From: Pigoraptor vietnamica
Lineage: Eukaryota; Opisthokonta; Filasterea
DNA length: 20,753 nt
Assembly (NCBI GenBank): GCA_943704525.1
Contig: CALSCQ010002678.1
Span: 1-20,753, forward strand
Direction: 5' to 3'
Shown piece after piece: positions 8,814-18,224 of the stretch. The notes below the pieces were generated by a model. It saw only the letters and a list, made by a program, of their open reading frames with translations. It was not told where the DNA came from and ran no database searches. Each line of letters begins with the position of its first letter. Within the stretch, counting starts at the first letter, position 1. A program made the translations under genes and the position numbers.

Positions 8814-11800
8814 ATGCCCGCATTCGATTATGACGACCGCCTCCACTTTGACGTGACTCTCATCAAGGCACCCGCGCACGCAACGACGGTGGGCTGCTGT
8901 GTGTCGCCGCTGAGCCCTGTGTCCTCAGAGAATGCTAAGCGTTTGGTAATGTAACACACTGCAGTGCCGACACGCACAACAAGCAACAGCGGCGTCGCGC
9001 GAGGATGCAAACGAAGGTGAGTATGCCTGCGTGCCTGCGCATCCGAGTACGTGTGTCGAGTGCGGGAAAGGGCACACGTGACACTCCTTGCGCCTTCGTC
9101 CGGTAGATGGGGACGTGCGCGTGCAGTCGTTTGAGCGCTCGGCAAGGGAGAGGGAACTTCTGCGCTCATTCACTTCCGGGTGAGCCATATCACGTGACTC
9201 CCGCCGCGCAATAGCCGTAGCCGCGCTGGTGTGCGTGCATACCGTTCCACTCTGTTTCAGGCGCACTGCGAATAGTGCGCGCAGTCAATTGCCGATGTCT
9301 TGCCCTCAACTGCAACAGCGCCCTGCACTGTATGCCCATATTTTCCCTGTCCCTCGTTCTGCCCCTTCCAGCAATGGGGGCGCACGTCGTCTTCAGGAGT
9401 TTCACGACATGCCACGCCCGCACACGCATGACGGAGCGGAGGGCGACTCGCTTGCCTCGGGGCTTGCGAAGCTGGACGCCATCCAGAGGCGTCTGGACAT
9501 GCTGCAGACGGACTACGTGGCGCGGCAGGAGGCGCTGCTGAGGCAACAGGAGGCAGCGAGGGTGGAGCACACGGCCAGTGCAATGGAGCGACTGCGAGAC
9601 CTGCACGAGAGGCAGATGGAGGTGTGTGCGTGTGTGCCCGCGTGATTGTGTCCGAGAGTGTACGTGTTGTGTGCGGGCGCGCGCGGGCTCGTGTGTACGT
9701 GCGGGGCCTTTGCGCCTGTATGCAAGTATGCACGAGGCACCTCTGTGCATTCGTTTTGTTGCTCTGTGCGCTTGGGTTCCTGCGGCTGATTCACTCTCCA
9801 TCGAGCAGTGGCAAGAGGGCCAGTTGGCCGCACTCGAGTCGCTCGTGGCGCGGTCAGCAAAGCAGTCCCTCTATTCCTCGCCCACCGCCCCAAAGGGCTC
9901 GGCGTTTGCGTCGCCCCGTGCGAAGAAGAAGAAATCGAACGCGTCCGCAAAAAAGACCGGCACGAGTGCCCAAGCACCCGCGCGTTCGGATGCCGCCACG
10001 TCCTTCACGCCGAACGCAAGCTACCGCGGTGCAGCGTCGGGTCGGCTTTCGGTCACGGGACATGCGATTCAGGCGCCGTCACGTGAGGACGACGCCCCGG
10101 ATCGCGAGCCACTGCCCCCTGGGCGCGCGGACGTTGCCACAGAGACGGACGTGGCCGCAGCCCCGGTTGCGCCGGAGGAAGGCAAGGACGCCAGGCATGG
10201 TGCCGATGAACACGCCACGCCGCTCGACCGGTACCTTGGCGCGCTTCGACGGGAAGCGACGGGCGAATCGGCGGATGCGGACACGGGCGAGCGTGCCTAC
10301 AGTTACGAGCGTGTGGCTGACGTCATGACAGCCGCCCGTCGTGTCCGTGAGCAACTCGAGCGCGATTCAGGTGTTATTACTTCTGGCCTCAGTGGCGCTG
10401 GTAGTGCTGGCCGCGCAGCTGCGGGCAGTGTGGGGCCGAGTGCCACTGGGCGTTCGGGTGCGGGCACTCGGGGAACTGGTCATGGTTCCGGAGGTGCCGT
10501 GGGTGGCCGTGGTGGGGCGTCGGGCGCATCCGCGGCTGGGGGACACGCGAGCGCTGTGGGCGCCGCACCACCCGCCGGGACAGAGGCATATGATGTGTTG
10601 ATGCAGCGCGTGTTGGGCGGCGGTCGCGACGACCCCTTGTGGGACCAGTCGCGCATCCGGCACGAGGTGGGACGCCGCATACACGCCGCCATCGATGACC
10701 CGTCCGCTCCCGGCGCCGGCGCTGGCGCAGCGGGCTCGGGTGCAGCCGATGCGTGGGGCTCCGCAGGGGGAGTGCCGTACGGTGCCGGCGGTCGCGCGGG
10801 CGCCTTTGGTCACGCAGGTGCCCCAGAGCGGCCGACATCGCCGTCGGAGGGCGGGCGCACGGGCCCTCTGTGGGCGCCGGACCGTTACGACGGCATCTAT
10901 CTTACGCACCTGTATGGCCGCCCCTTCCACTACCCAAAGCGCGTAACAATCAAGCCCCCGTCCATGCGTTACGTCTCGGAGCCGCTCGCTGCCCCCGGCG
11001 TCATTCGCAGGCCAACCACGGTGGAGAGCTCGTCGCTGCTTCCCCCGCGCGTGCTCAAAGTCGAGTCGCAGCCGCTGCCGAAGCGACCGGATCTCAAGGT
11101 GGTGCACGTGGTGGCGGACGACCGCAAGCCCTTGGTGGCTGAGATGAAGTGAGTGTCAGTGCATGTGCCCGCTGTCACTTGTGCGTGCCCTCTGTCACAC
11201 TTTTTTTTTAGCCGCTGCTTCTGTGTGGTCTCATGTAACGCCACCGCGCGCGCAGTGTATCGGTCGACATCCCCCCGGCGACACCCGCACAGCCATCCTT
11301 CATTGCCGAGGGATCGGCGCCTGTGTCCCCGCCTCCCGCGGCCGGGCCTCGCTCCCCCTCGCCCCTCCTCCCGCCTGCGCCCAAGGAACCCTCCGACGTC
11401 CCCGTCGACTGGGTTCGCAGCGAGGTTCTCGCGGGCCTGCTCGGCGAAATTGGGTCGCGGCTGCCCCCCCGCCCGCAGCCCGCCCCGCGCGCCCCCTCGC
11501 CGCCCCGAGTGCCGACGCCCGCGCCGGAAGGCATCGACCCGTCCGAAATTGCCGCCATGGTGCGCGATTCCCTCGCGTCGCTCCTTGCGCAGCGCGCGCG
11601 CGAACGGCCCAAGACGCCCCCGAAGCCCCGGTCGCCGTCCCCACCCCCGCGGGTGTCGCCCCCCAAGCAGCCGTCGCCTCCGCGCGTGCCTTCGCCGCCG
11701 CCGCGCGCCCGGCATGCGTCGCCACCCCCGCCACCCTCGAAGCCTGATCGCCACGAGGCGCCCGTGCGCGATGCTCGCCGGGACGACCCTCCGCCGGCGG

Positions 11801-12483
11801 ACGTGGCGGCGGACCTTCCCGCGCGCGATTTTGCGTCGGCCATGCCCCGTCCAGCGATCGACGCACGCGGCGGCGACGCCTTCAGCCCGGGCGCGTCACC
11901 CATTCGCCGGCCGCCGATGGTGGAGCGTGCCGCATCCCCGCGCACGCCGACCGCCAGCGCGCCTCCGCCCGAATCGCCCGCGACGCCGGCTTCTGTCGAC
12001 ACGTCGTCGATCCCAACGACGTCGGTGTTCACGGACAACTTCATCTCGGAGGGCGAGCTGCTGGGCGACGGCTACAGCGACGGAGAATTTTACCCGCGCG
12101 CCCCGCGTGGCCGCCGACGCGCCGATTCGGACACGGATGAAGAGCTCCCGGGATATGACCTCAGCGAAATGGAGGTGCCGCTGCCGCACCGCATCGGACA
12201 TCCGGGGGTGCTGTCCCCGGGCGAGCCCGTCGACTTTGGCCGCCCGGTCCACCTGCCGTACGTCCCACCCCCGCAGGGGCCGCGCGACAGCAGCGAGGCG
12301 TCGGAATCCGCGGGCGAGTTGCGGTCTGCGTCGCCGAGTGCGAGCGACGCTACGCTGAGCCCCGCCAGCCACGGGGAGCGCGTGCAGGGCCACACGCGCA
12401 TCATCCGCCCGTCCCCACTTGCGGTTGCACGTGCACGCGCTCCGGCGCCGCTCGAGTCGGACGAAGACGAAGGGAGGGAATGA
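8814..12483 (+). CDS. TALPID3-like centrosomal/ciliary protein
   Basis: Exons 8814-8888, 8965-9016, 9107-9179, 9261-9621, 9809-11148 and 11256-12483 give 1042 residues with all phases consistent. Residues about 135-205 form a Leu/Gln/Glu/Arg heptad-like coiled coil. Residues 380-505 are Gly/Ala/Ser-rich. A conserved-looking block at 551-605 contains YLTHLYGRPFHYP, RVTIKPP and LPPRVLKVE, resembling the VYGKPVYQ...PRVIE block of TALPID3 (KIAA0586). Residues 640-800 are Pro-rich with a DWVRSEVLAGLLGEI helix, and SEGELLGDGYSDGEF near 899 matches the acidic SEGE-type C-terminal motifs of that family. TALPID3 acts at the distal centriole and is needed for ciliogenesis, which would imply a flagellum here. 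The donor before 11149 is AA|GTGAGT and would read as a stop if unspliced. Exon 5 may start at 9806 or 9809. The assignment rests on short motifs, so it is moderate. Confidence 0.65.
10387..10770 (+). repeat. Gly/Ala/Ser low-complexity coding segment
   Basis: Inside the large exon of the TALPID3-like gene, GGT/GGC, GCG and AGT/TCG codons dominate over about 125 residues, interrupted by a more complex stretch (AYDVLMQRVLGGGRDDPLW). It is probably a disordered linker between the coiled coil and the conserved block. Confidence 0.7.
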
Positions 12484-12657
12484 GGTGCCACACGGGCCTT
12501 GAACTGATGCCTCGAATTGGACGAGTGTGCGGACGCGTGATGGCCTCGAGGGTGTGCGTGCGTGCTATTCCGTGCGTGCGTGCGTGCGTGTTTGTGTATG
12601 TGCGTGCATGCGTTTGGTGTGCAATGCGCTTAAAGTTATGGAAAATCCGGCCTTTCT
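12484..12657. other. Short convergent 3' intergenic region
   Basis: Only 174 bp separate the stop codons of the TALPID3-like gene and PEX14. A (TGCG)n run lies at about 12576-12592. The two mRNAs must share or nearly share their 3' UTR sequence. No gene here. Confidence 0.5.
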
Positions 12658-12782
12658 TTATGTGGATGACACATCATCTGAGCTTTGGCGCGCAATTTCA
12701 TCCTGCAAGGACAGGGCATGCATGTTAAGTAACAGCCACACACACACATACACGCACGCGTAAACAGACACACACGCACGCA

Positions 12783-12823
<41 letters not shown>

Positions 12824-14705
12824 GCCCAAAAAGCAATGCATGACATTGAGGCCCTGTTACTCACCGCAGACTCGTCCCCACTAGTTCGCTCTTTTGATGC
12901 ATCTGACGCTTTCTTTCCCACTGCAAAGTCTACGGCGAAAGAAGCGTCAGACAAAATTGACAAATGAGCACATGGAAACAGAGGCAAACGCGAGTCCGCA
13001 CGCATCTCACCAGCGCCGTCGGCACGTTCGGCGCCGTCCGCTTCGGTACCGGAGCCAGCGTCACTTCGCGCCCCACGCTGTGCGGCGTTGGAAGAGCCCC
13101 TCTGCCACGCGGGAATAGCCGCGCCCGCAGGGGTTGAGGGGGCTGTACCAAGGGAAGGGACGGGCGAGAATAAGCAAAAGGGACAAAGAGGGCAACGAGT
13201 AATGCACAACCCATTTGCTGCTGGTGAACGGCCTGCGAGACCTGACACGAGAGCAACGGCGACGGCAGAACACACCTCCCACGGCGGATGAAGGCGACGC
13301 AGGCGATGACGCTGTGGCTGTCGTGGGCGATGGAAATTGCCTGCGATTCAGAAGGAGTGCCTGCGGGTGCATGATAACGGTGGGTCACGTGGCTGCACAC
13401 TCGCCAACACCACACAAAATGGCGCCCCTCGCACACAGCTATGCCAAAAGACGCACATACCTTTATCGACGCGAGGTCTGCACGCATTTCGGCGATGGAG
13501 TGCGCCTCGGGCACAGAGGCCTTGAGAACCGCGACGTCTCCCGCGAGCGCAGACACGCGCACTTGCTGGTCGGCAACCAGCGCATGCAGCGCCTCGAGCG
13601 TGAGTCCCATTGTGTTTGTCTTCGCGCCAACGTCCGTTACTGCGCATTAAGGATGTCAGCAGGCGTAGGGAGAGATGTTGGATTAGCTTAAATCATAGAC
13701 GTGTGTCCATCGAATCCACTAGAGCAGAGAAAGAGGGGGGGGGGGGTGTCTGTATGTCAGAAGGGGTAGGGAGAGAGGTGGGGTGGTCTGTGTGTGTGCG
13801 CGTGAATAGGACAGCAGACAGACCGGTCTCTCCTAGCGACTGCTTGAGCGAGACAAGGGCGTCCTCCATCCGGGAGAGGCGCTCGTCGGTGTCCCCCGCA
13901 AGCGCCCTTCGCAGCGCAGGCAGCACGTGCGACTTGACCACCGACGCAACGCCATAGCCCACGCCGCCCACGAGAATGGCGGCGAACAGCGCGTCCTTCA
14001 ACCGCGACGAGAAGGACGCCTCGGACTTGGGCGCGGCGGAGGGTACCAGGCTGTGTGCGTGCGCGTGGTGTACGGGGGGCGCGGATGTGGCCTGCGGGGG
14101 CGACTGGGTGAGTCGGCAATAATGAGAGTGCAGAAATGCTATTGCACACGGGCGCGCACATGCACACACCGCCATGCCACCGTCCCCTGTTCTGCGCATG
14201 GCCTCGTTGATTTCCTCATCCGTCAAACCCTAAATACAAAAAAGCAATTATAAGCGACCCATGTGCTTCACGCACTCCACGGAGAGGAAGATTCGTGCCA
14301 ATGCCGCATGCGATCGAGGGGCAGCACAAACAGCGCGCCTCAGCTCGCCTTCTGCCGCAAAAATGCCGTGCGCTTGCTGACGGGACTCTGTTGCACGCGC
14401 GGGTTTCGCAAAAAAGTGACGGCGGTCTGCACGAGCTCCTCGCGAAGACCGGACGTCGCAGGTGCCGCTGCTGCAAAAGCGCACGGGACGCGTGAACACG
14501 ATGGGACGCCACGCACGGGCAAACCAACACACGACTGTGAGAATGACTCAGCAAGGGGTCATGTGATGCCCCGCAGACGAGCGCAAAAAGAAGCGCACGC
14601 AGTGCACGCACGTGGGAGTGTCGGTGGCACTGTCGGTGGCGGCTGCGCGGGCGTTGATGCCGGTGGGTCCGCCGGAGCAGGCGTCGCATTCGTCTGCGAG
14701 TCCAT
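12658..14705 (-). CDS. PEX14: Peroxin 14, peroxisomal import docking factor
   Basis: Exons (minus): 14705-14612, 14470-14349, 14229-14170, 14103-13824, 13639-13461, 13360-13276, 13142-13011, 12929-12865 and 12702-12658, giving 353 residues with every phase matching. The N-terminal domain at about 40-88 is diagnostic: LREELVQTAVTFLRNPRVQ, then KRTAFLRQK|GLTDEEI. F51 and F68, spaced 17, match the two aromatic residues that grip WxxxF motifs of the PTS1 receptor PEX5. One hydrophobic segment (about 131-148, LFAAILVGGVGYGVASVV) and a coiled coil (163-240) follow, then a disordered acidic tail. PEX14 sits in the peroxisomal membrane and docks cargo-loaded PEX5. Length is close to the human protein. 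The intron after K72 must start with GC. The acceptor of exon 2 is a CAGCAG pair. The 66-nt intron 3 is stop-free and the least certain junction. Confidence 0.93.
12736..12822. repeat. (CA)n microsatellite in last PEX14 intron
   Basis: A long uninterrupted CA run (about 12784-12822) follows a looser CA/CG-rich stretch. On the transcribed strand it is (TG)n, lying between donor 12864 and acceptor 12703. Confidence 0.85.
14230..14348 (-). other. GC-AG intron in PEX14
   Basis: The exon ends CGGCAGAAG (K72) at 14349 and the next exon starts GGTTTGACG at 14229. Together they encode the invariant RQK-GLTDEEI block. The bases after AAG are GCGAGC, and the open frame hits TGA three codons later before any GT. 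The 119-nt intron ends TTTTTTGTATTTAG. A GC donor is therefore needed to build a PEX14 domain. Confidence 0.8.
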
Positions 14706-15053
14706 TGCGTGAGTCGCGACCTCCCCGCGCCGACGAGTGCAACACAGGCCTTCTTGGAGCGAAGTAAATGGGGCTTTCCAGGGCCCGTAATGTGGAGAAG
14801 AGGTGCGTGGAGCAACGCAGGCTCCCAGTGCACGTTCTACAGAGGATCAACCGAGGGACTGATTGCAACTGATGGTGGGGGTTATGTGGCAACGACTGCA
14901 CAATCCGCCCACTAGCCCAGCGACTGCCCCGGCAGAGTGCGACTGCAGAGTGCGACCGCGTGCCACAGCAGAGTGCGACCGCGTGCCTGCTATCCAGCGA
15001 CTGCCCACGAGAGATGCAATTCCGCGCCCCTGCCACGCGGGCCAGACGGGCAT
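14706..15053. promoter_or_regulatory. PEX14 upstream region with nested direct repeats
   Basis: It lies between the PEX14 start and the eL22 stop codon, both on the minus strand. CAGAGTGCGAC occurs at 14933, 14946 and 14969; the last two copies extend to a perfect 19-bp repeat ending CGCGTGCC. This cluster is flanked by two exact copies of CCAGCGACTGCCC at 14917-14929 and 14994-15006. It could be a PEX14 promoter element or part of the eL22 3' UTR. No gene is seen. Confidence 0.5.
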
Positions 15054-15993
15054 TTACTCGGCGTCCTCGGCCTCCTCCTCGTCGCCCTCAATGTTGAAGT
15101 AGCGGAGCTCGTACGCGGCCTTGTTCGTGGCAACCACGCGGAGCCAGTCGCGGAGCTTGTTCTTTTTCAGAAACTTCTTCGTGAGGTACTTGAGGTAGCG
15201 CTTGCTGAACGCGACGCCCTCCGACGACAGCGTGATCTTCGTCTTGTCGCGCGAGATCGACACGTTCTCGCCGAGGTTGTTCGTCTTGCCGTTCACCTTG
15301 ACGCGGTCCTGGAGGAACTTCTCCTGTGCGTGGAAGGCGCGCGTACGCACACACGTGTATGCAGACAGAGTGGGAGCGAGTGCGCCACGCAATGCGACAA
15401 CAGGCAAGTCGTCACACGGCACGAGAGCAACACGCACGAAGGGACACAACACAGAGCGGAGAAAGATGGAGAGCGAAAAAGGCACGGACGGACGTATTAG
15501 CGGCGTGTCGACACACACAACTAGGGAAGGTGACCCTAGGCGACCACAGCACAGCGGGTGGGGCAGGGACTGGGACCGCTGCAACAACGATAGGGAAGAG
15601 AGCCCTATCGCCACACACGCAGCCAGGCCGAGTGCGAGCGAGCACGCGCTTAGGGAAGGTGACCCTAAGCCACACACACAGACACTTATACAAACACGAC
15701 GCCACACACTCGAACAAACACAGGGGACGAACGGAATTGAAAATGAAGATGCGGGTATGGGAACGACTAACGCACAAAGGAAGCGGCATCCATGATCTCG
15801 TCCTCGACGGGGCGGCTGCAGTCCACCGTGAACTTGTGCTGGACCTTCTTCTTGCCCTTCGCGCCCTTGGCGCCCTTCGCGTTCTTCGCGGCAATGCGGG
15901 CCTGCGCACGCACATGTGTAAGACGACGACAAACTGTGGAAGGCAACCAGGGACCGCACTCAAAACGACGTTCGAGGCGCAGATGCGAACCAT
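15054..15993 (-). CDS. RPL22: Ribosomal protein eL22 (L22e)
   Basis: Exons (minus): probably 15993-15991 (ATG alone), then 15901-15776 and 15323-15054, about 132 residues. Exon 2 encodes a Lys/Ala/Gly-rich start ([10 protein letters not shown]) then [20 protein letters not shown]. Exon 3 continues [36 protein letters not shown] and [12 protein letters not shown], ending with an acidic Glu/Asp tail. This is a full-length L22e protein, an RNA-binding component of the large cytosolic ribosomal subunit. Exons 2 and 3 are certain. The first exon is inferred: ATG|GTTCGC has a weak donor, though a first exon with little more than the start codon is common in ribosomal protein genes. The 452-nt second intron is unusually long for this window and carries three hairpins. 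Confidence 0.92.
15521..15670 (-). ncRNA. Three-hairpin structured element in RPL22 intron
   Basis: Three perfect inverted repeats lie at 15521-15539, 15588-15610 and 15648-15670. Each has a 7-nt loop and the same inner stem AGGG/CCCT. The outer stems differ but still pair: CT/AG, CGAT/ATCG and GCTT/AAGC. In the transcript sense the loops read TCACCTT, CTCTCTT and TCACCTT, closed by a G-C pair with U at the 3' side. That is the type of stem-loop eL22 is reported to prefer. All three sit within intron 15775-15324. An intronic RNA structure or a small dispersed inverted repeat are the two readings; I favour the former because of the paired differences. Confidence 0.6.
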
Positions 15994-16377
15994 TTCAGCT
16001 GTCTTCCTCGCGTGCAAGCAACGGAATGTTGAAAGAGAAAGAAAGCGTGATTGCAAAGGGGGATCGCTTTGAAGCTGAGAGAGAGAGAGGAGAGAGAGGG
16101 GGAGAGAGAGAGAGAGAGCACATGGTTTGAAGGGACCTCGGCAGTAATAAATTTCATTTCAATACAATCTCAATACAATCACAACGCGAAAATAATTGGA
16201 CGCGAAATTGAACATCCGGGGTGCCATAAATCGATCACGTGACACGTGTCACAATCAGTTTGCGAAATGCCGTTTGTATTCCCGCACAGCAGACAGCAGC
16301 GGCGACAACACAAGCAACGATTGAACCCCACGGTACGCTCTTCACCCTGCCAAAGGGAGACCCATGTTCTTTTGAGG
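15994..16377 (-). promoter_or_regulatory. eL22 promoter region with pyrimidine tracts
   Basis: Upstream of the eL22 start (minus sense) comes a 15-nt all-pyrimidine run CTTTCTTTCTCTTTC (16045-16031), like a 5' TOP or ribosomal-protein initiator tract. Beyond it are a long (TC)n run (GA on plus, about 16077-16118) and an AT-rich patch at 16140-16220 with a CAATACAATC-type duplication. The region also holds the 3' flank of the Zn2Cys6 gene. Function is inferred. Confidence 0.4.
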
Positions 16378-17954
16378 TTATCGTTGTTGAGGCCCGCTTG
16401 AGGCGCTGTCGGCCGGGCTGTAGATGCCGTCTGCGCGCGCGCCGCCCATCGCCAGCTGGTACCGTGCGCTGTTGGAGTCCGTGTTTGTGTCGTAGAGCCC
16501 GCCCATGTGCATACTGATGTCGTCATGCGTCGTCGGCGCCGTTGTTGGGATGTACGGTACGTGCATACCGTCGCTGAACCCGCGCATTCCGCCCACCCTG
16601 CCAGTCTCGGCGGCCACCCGCGCTTGTGGCGGGCCATAGTCGGAAGCTGCAACCGCACGTGACGCGTAGGCGTGTTGATACTGTTGATAAAACGCCCCGT
16701 CCGACGACATGTCGTACGCGGAATATGGCACGCCGACTTGGTGAACATAGGAGCCCGCGCCGGGATAGTACTCGCTCGCCGGCACCGGCGCTCCGTGCGC
16801 GCCGGCCCCGACACCGGCAGCGTGCGTGTAGTGCGGCTGCTGAGCAAAGGGAAGTTCCGGCTGCGACAGCCCACCGTGCGTTTCCGCCATCAGCTCGTCC
16901 GCAAGGTGGCGCACGGCGGTGCGAGGCGAGACATCGTACATCGGATCCGACATGAAGGGATTTGCCCGACGGAACGCACCAGCGGCGGCACTAAACTGGC
17001 CAAAGTGGCCGCCGTGCATCCCGCGATCGACGCCGGTCCCTCCGAGTACAGCGTCGCCCATGTCGTGGCGATCCGTGTCGATCGAAAGTGCCCGGCGGTC
17101 CGTGACGTGGGAGCCGCGAGTAGTTGCGCCGGTCATCGCAAACGGCGCTTCGAATTCGGGCCGCCAAGGGGCCGGATACTGACTCCTCTCTTCGGGGTGC
17201 ACGTGCACGCTTGCGTATGATGCCGAGTGCGCGGACGACGGCTGCACGGGGGGGTCCTGGTCGCCAAATGAACGGCGCCGGCGCTGTGCGTTCGCGGATT
17301 GATGTGGACTCACGTCCTTCGTGAGGCTTGCTTTGCGCACCCGCCCTCGACCCGCCGCCCCGCCGCGTCCAGACAGGCCGCCACGACCACTGCCTGCAAG
17401 CGCCGCACTGGCCCGTGCAATCTCGTCCGCCAGCACACTCGGCGGTGCCTGCCCGTACTCGTTGGCTGCCGCGTCCTCGCGGAGCTTGTCCGCCTTCGGT
17501 TTCCGGCCCTTCTTCTTCGGCGGGAGATAGTGGCATCGACTTGGGTTGCCCGCGCGAGTGCAATCACTGCAGGGTAGGTTACCGTCGCACGCCTTGTGGG
17601 ACCGCTGCGCCAAGGAATGACCGGACACTTAGCATTCACAGTGACGAGTTGTCAAGCCGTCACAGCATCAGACAGCCCCCCGCCGCGTGGGGCGCCCAAA
17701 AATGCACTCACCCGACAAGGCCCACACGCAGCGTGCGCGGACTTTTGCGCGGGTGTCGTGCGGTCGCCGAAAGATACCGGAGCGCCACCGACATAGTCGA
17801 ACGCTCGCCCGATTGGCTCGCTCACAGTCGCCGACCGGGAAGGGCCAGAGGGGTGCGGCGCATCCGCGGGTTGTGCACCGCCGGAGCTCGCGTGCATCCT
17901 GCTGTGGCGGATGGTTGCCACACGAGGGTCTGAGAGGTAGGGCTCCGTCAGCAT
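16378..17954 (-). CDS. Zn2Cys6 binuclear-cluster transcription factor
   Basis: Exons (minus) 17954-17712 and 17604-16378 give 489 residues. The intron falls inside the zinc cluster: exon 1 ends ACGPCR and exon 2 begins RSHKACDGNLPCSDC. Joined, C77, C80, C87, C93, C96 and C105 give C-x2-C-x6-C-x5-C-x2-C-x8-C, the canonical Zn2Cys6 spacing, followed by a basic linker KKKGRKPK that is a likely nuclear signal. The remaining ~380 residues are low in predicted structure, rich in Gly, Ala, Ser, Tyr and Met, and resemble a transactivation region; no fungal middle homology domain was recognised. Upstream of ATG 17954 the frame stays open to a possible acceptor at 18003 but has no Met. A 13-codon upstream frame (17989-17948) overlaps the start. 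DNA-binding role is firm; targets unknown. Confidence 0.88.
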
Positions 17955-18224
17955 TCCGGGTCCAACAACCTCGCGATAGTGCGGGTCATGGTGACGTTTC
18001 AGCTATATAGAAACAACTGCGTGTAAACAGCGACAGTACGATAATCTTGAGAGCAACTGTTCAATTGCCACGAAGGCGCGCGCGAGTTGTACGCGTGTGT
18101 CGTGGTTCACTGACTCACCGTGCGTGTGGGTGCGTGCGAAGTGTGTGTGAGGAACGCAAGGGCGGCCTCCGCGCGCACGCCCCTCGGCGATTATAATTCC
18201 AGACCAACCATCCAGACCAACCAT
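17955..18224 (-). promoter_or_regulatory. Likely 5' UTR of the Zn2Cys6 gene with uORF and possible intron
   Basis: In minus sense, ACG|GTGAGT at 18118 and TTTCTATATAG at 18004 could bound a 115-nt 5' UTR intron. No frame through the upstream segment joins the coding exon in phase. Downstream, CACCATGACC opens a 13-codon uORF (17989-17948) whose TGA overlaps the main start as ATGCTGA. A perfect tandem 13-bp repeat CCAGACCAACCAT lies at 18199-18224. Confidence 0.4.

Noticed and set aside
11153-12358. A 401-codon Arg/Pro-rich plus-strand frame
   Set aside because: Shadow of the Pro-rich exon of the TALPID3-like gene in another frame; the composition follows from GC-rich codons read out of frame.
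15648-15670. TTAGGG/CCCTAA as an interstitial telomere repeat
   Set aside because: Only one telomere-like unit per arm, part of a hairpin whose sister copies have different outer bases.
17328-17933. Plus-strand frame of about 200 codons opposite the Zn2Cys6 gene
   Set aside because: Antisense shadow. The minus strand carries the spliced zinc cluster with canonical cysteine spacing.
18119-18224. Upstream coding exon (ATG 18224) for the Zn2Cys6 gene
   Set aside because: Its donor is in phase 1, and joining to either nearby acceptor leads at once to a stop; kept only as possible 5' UTR.
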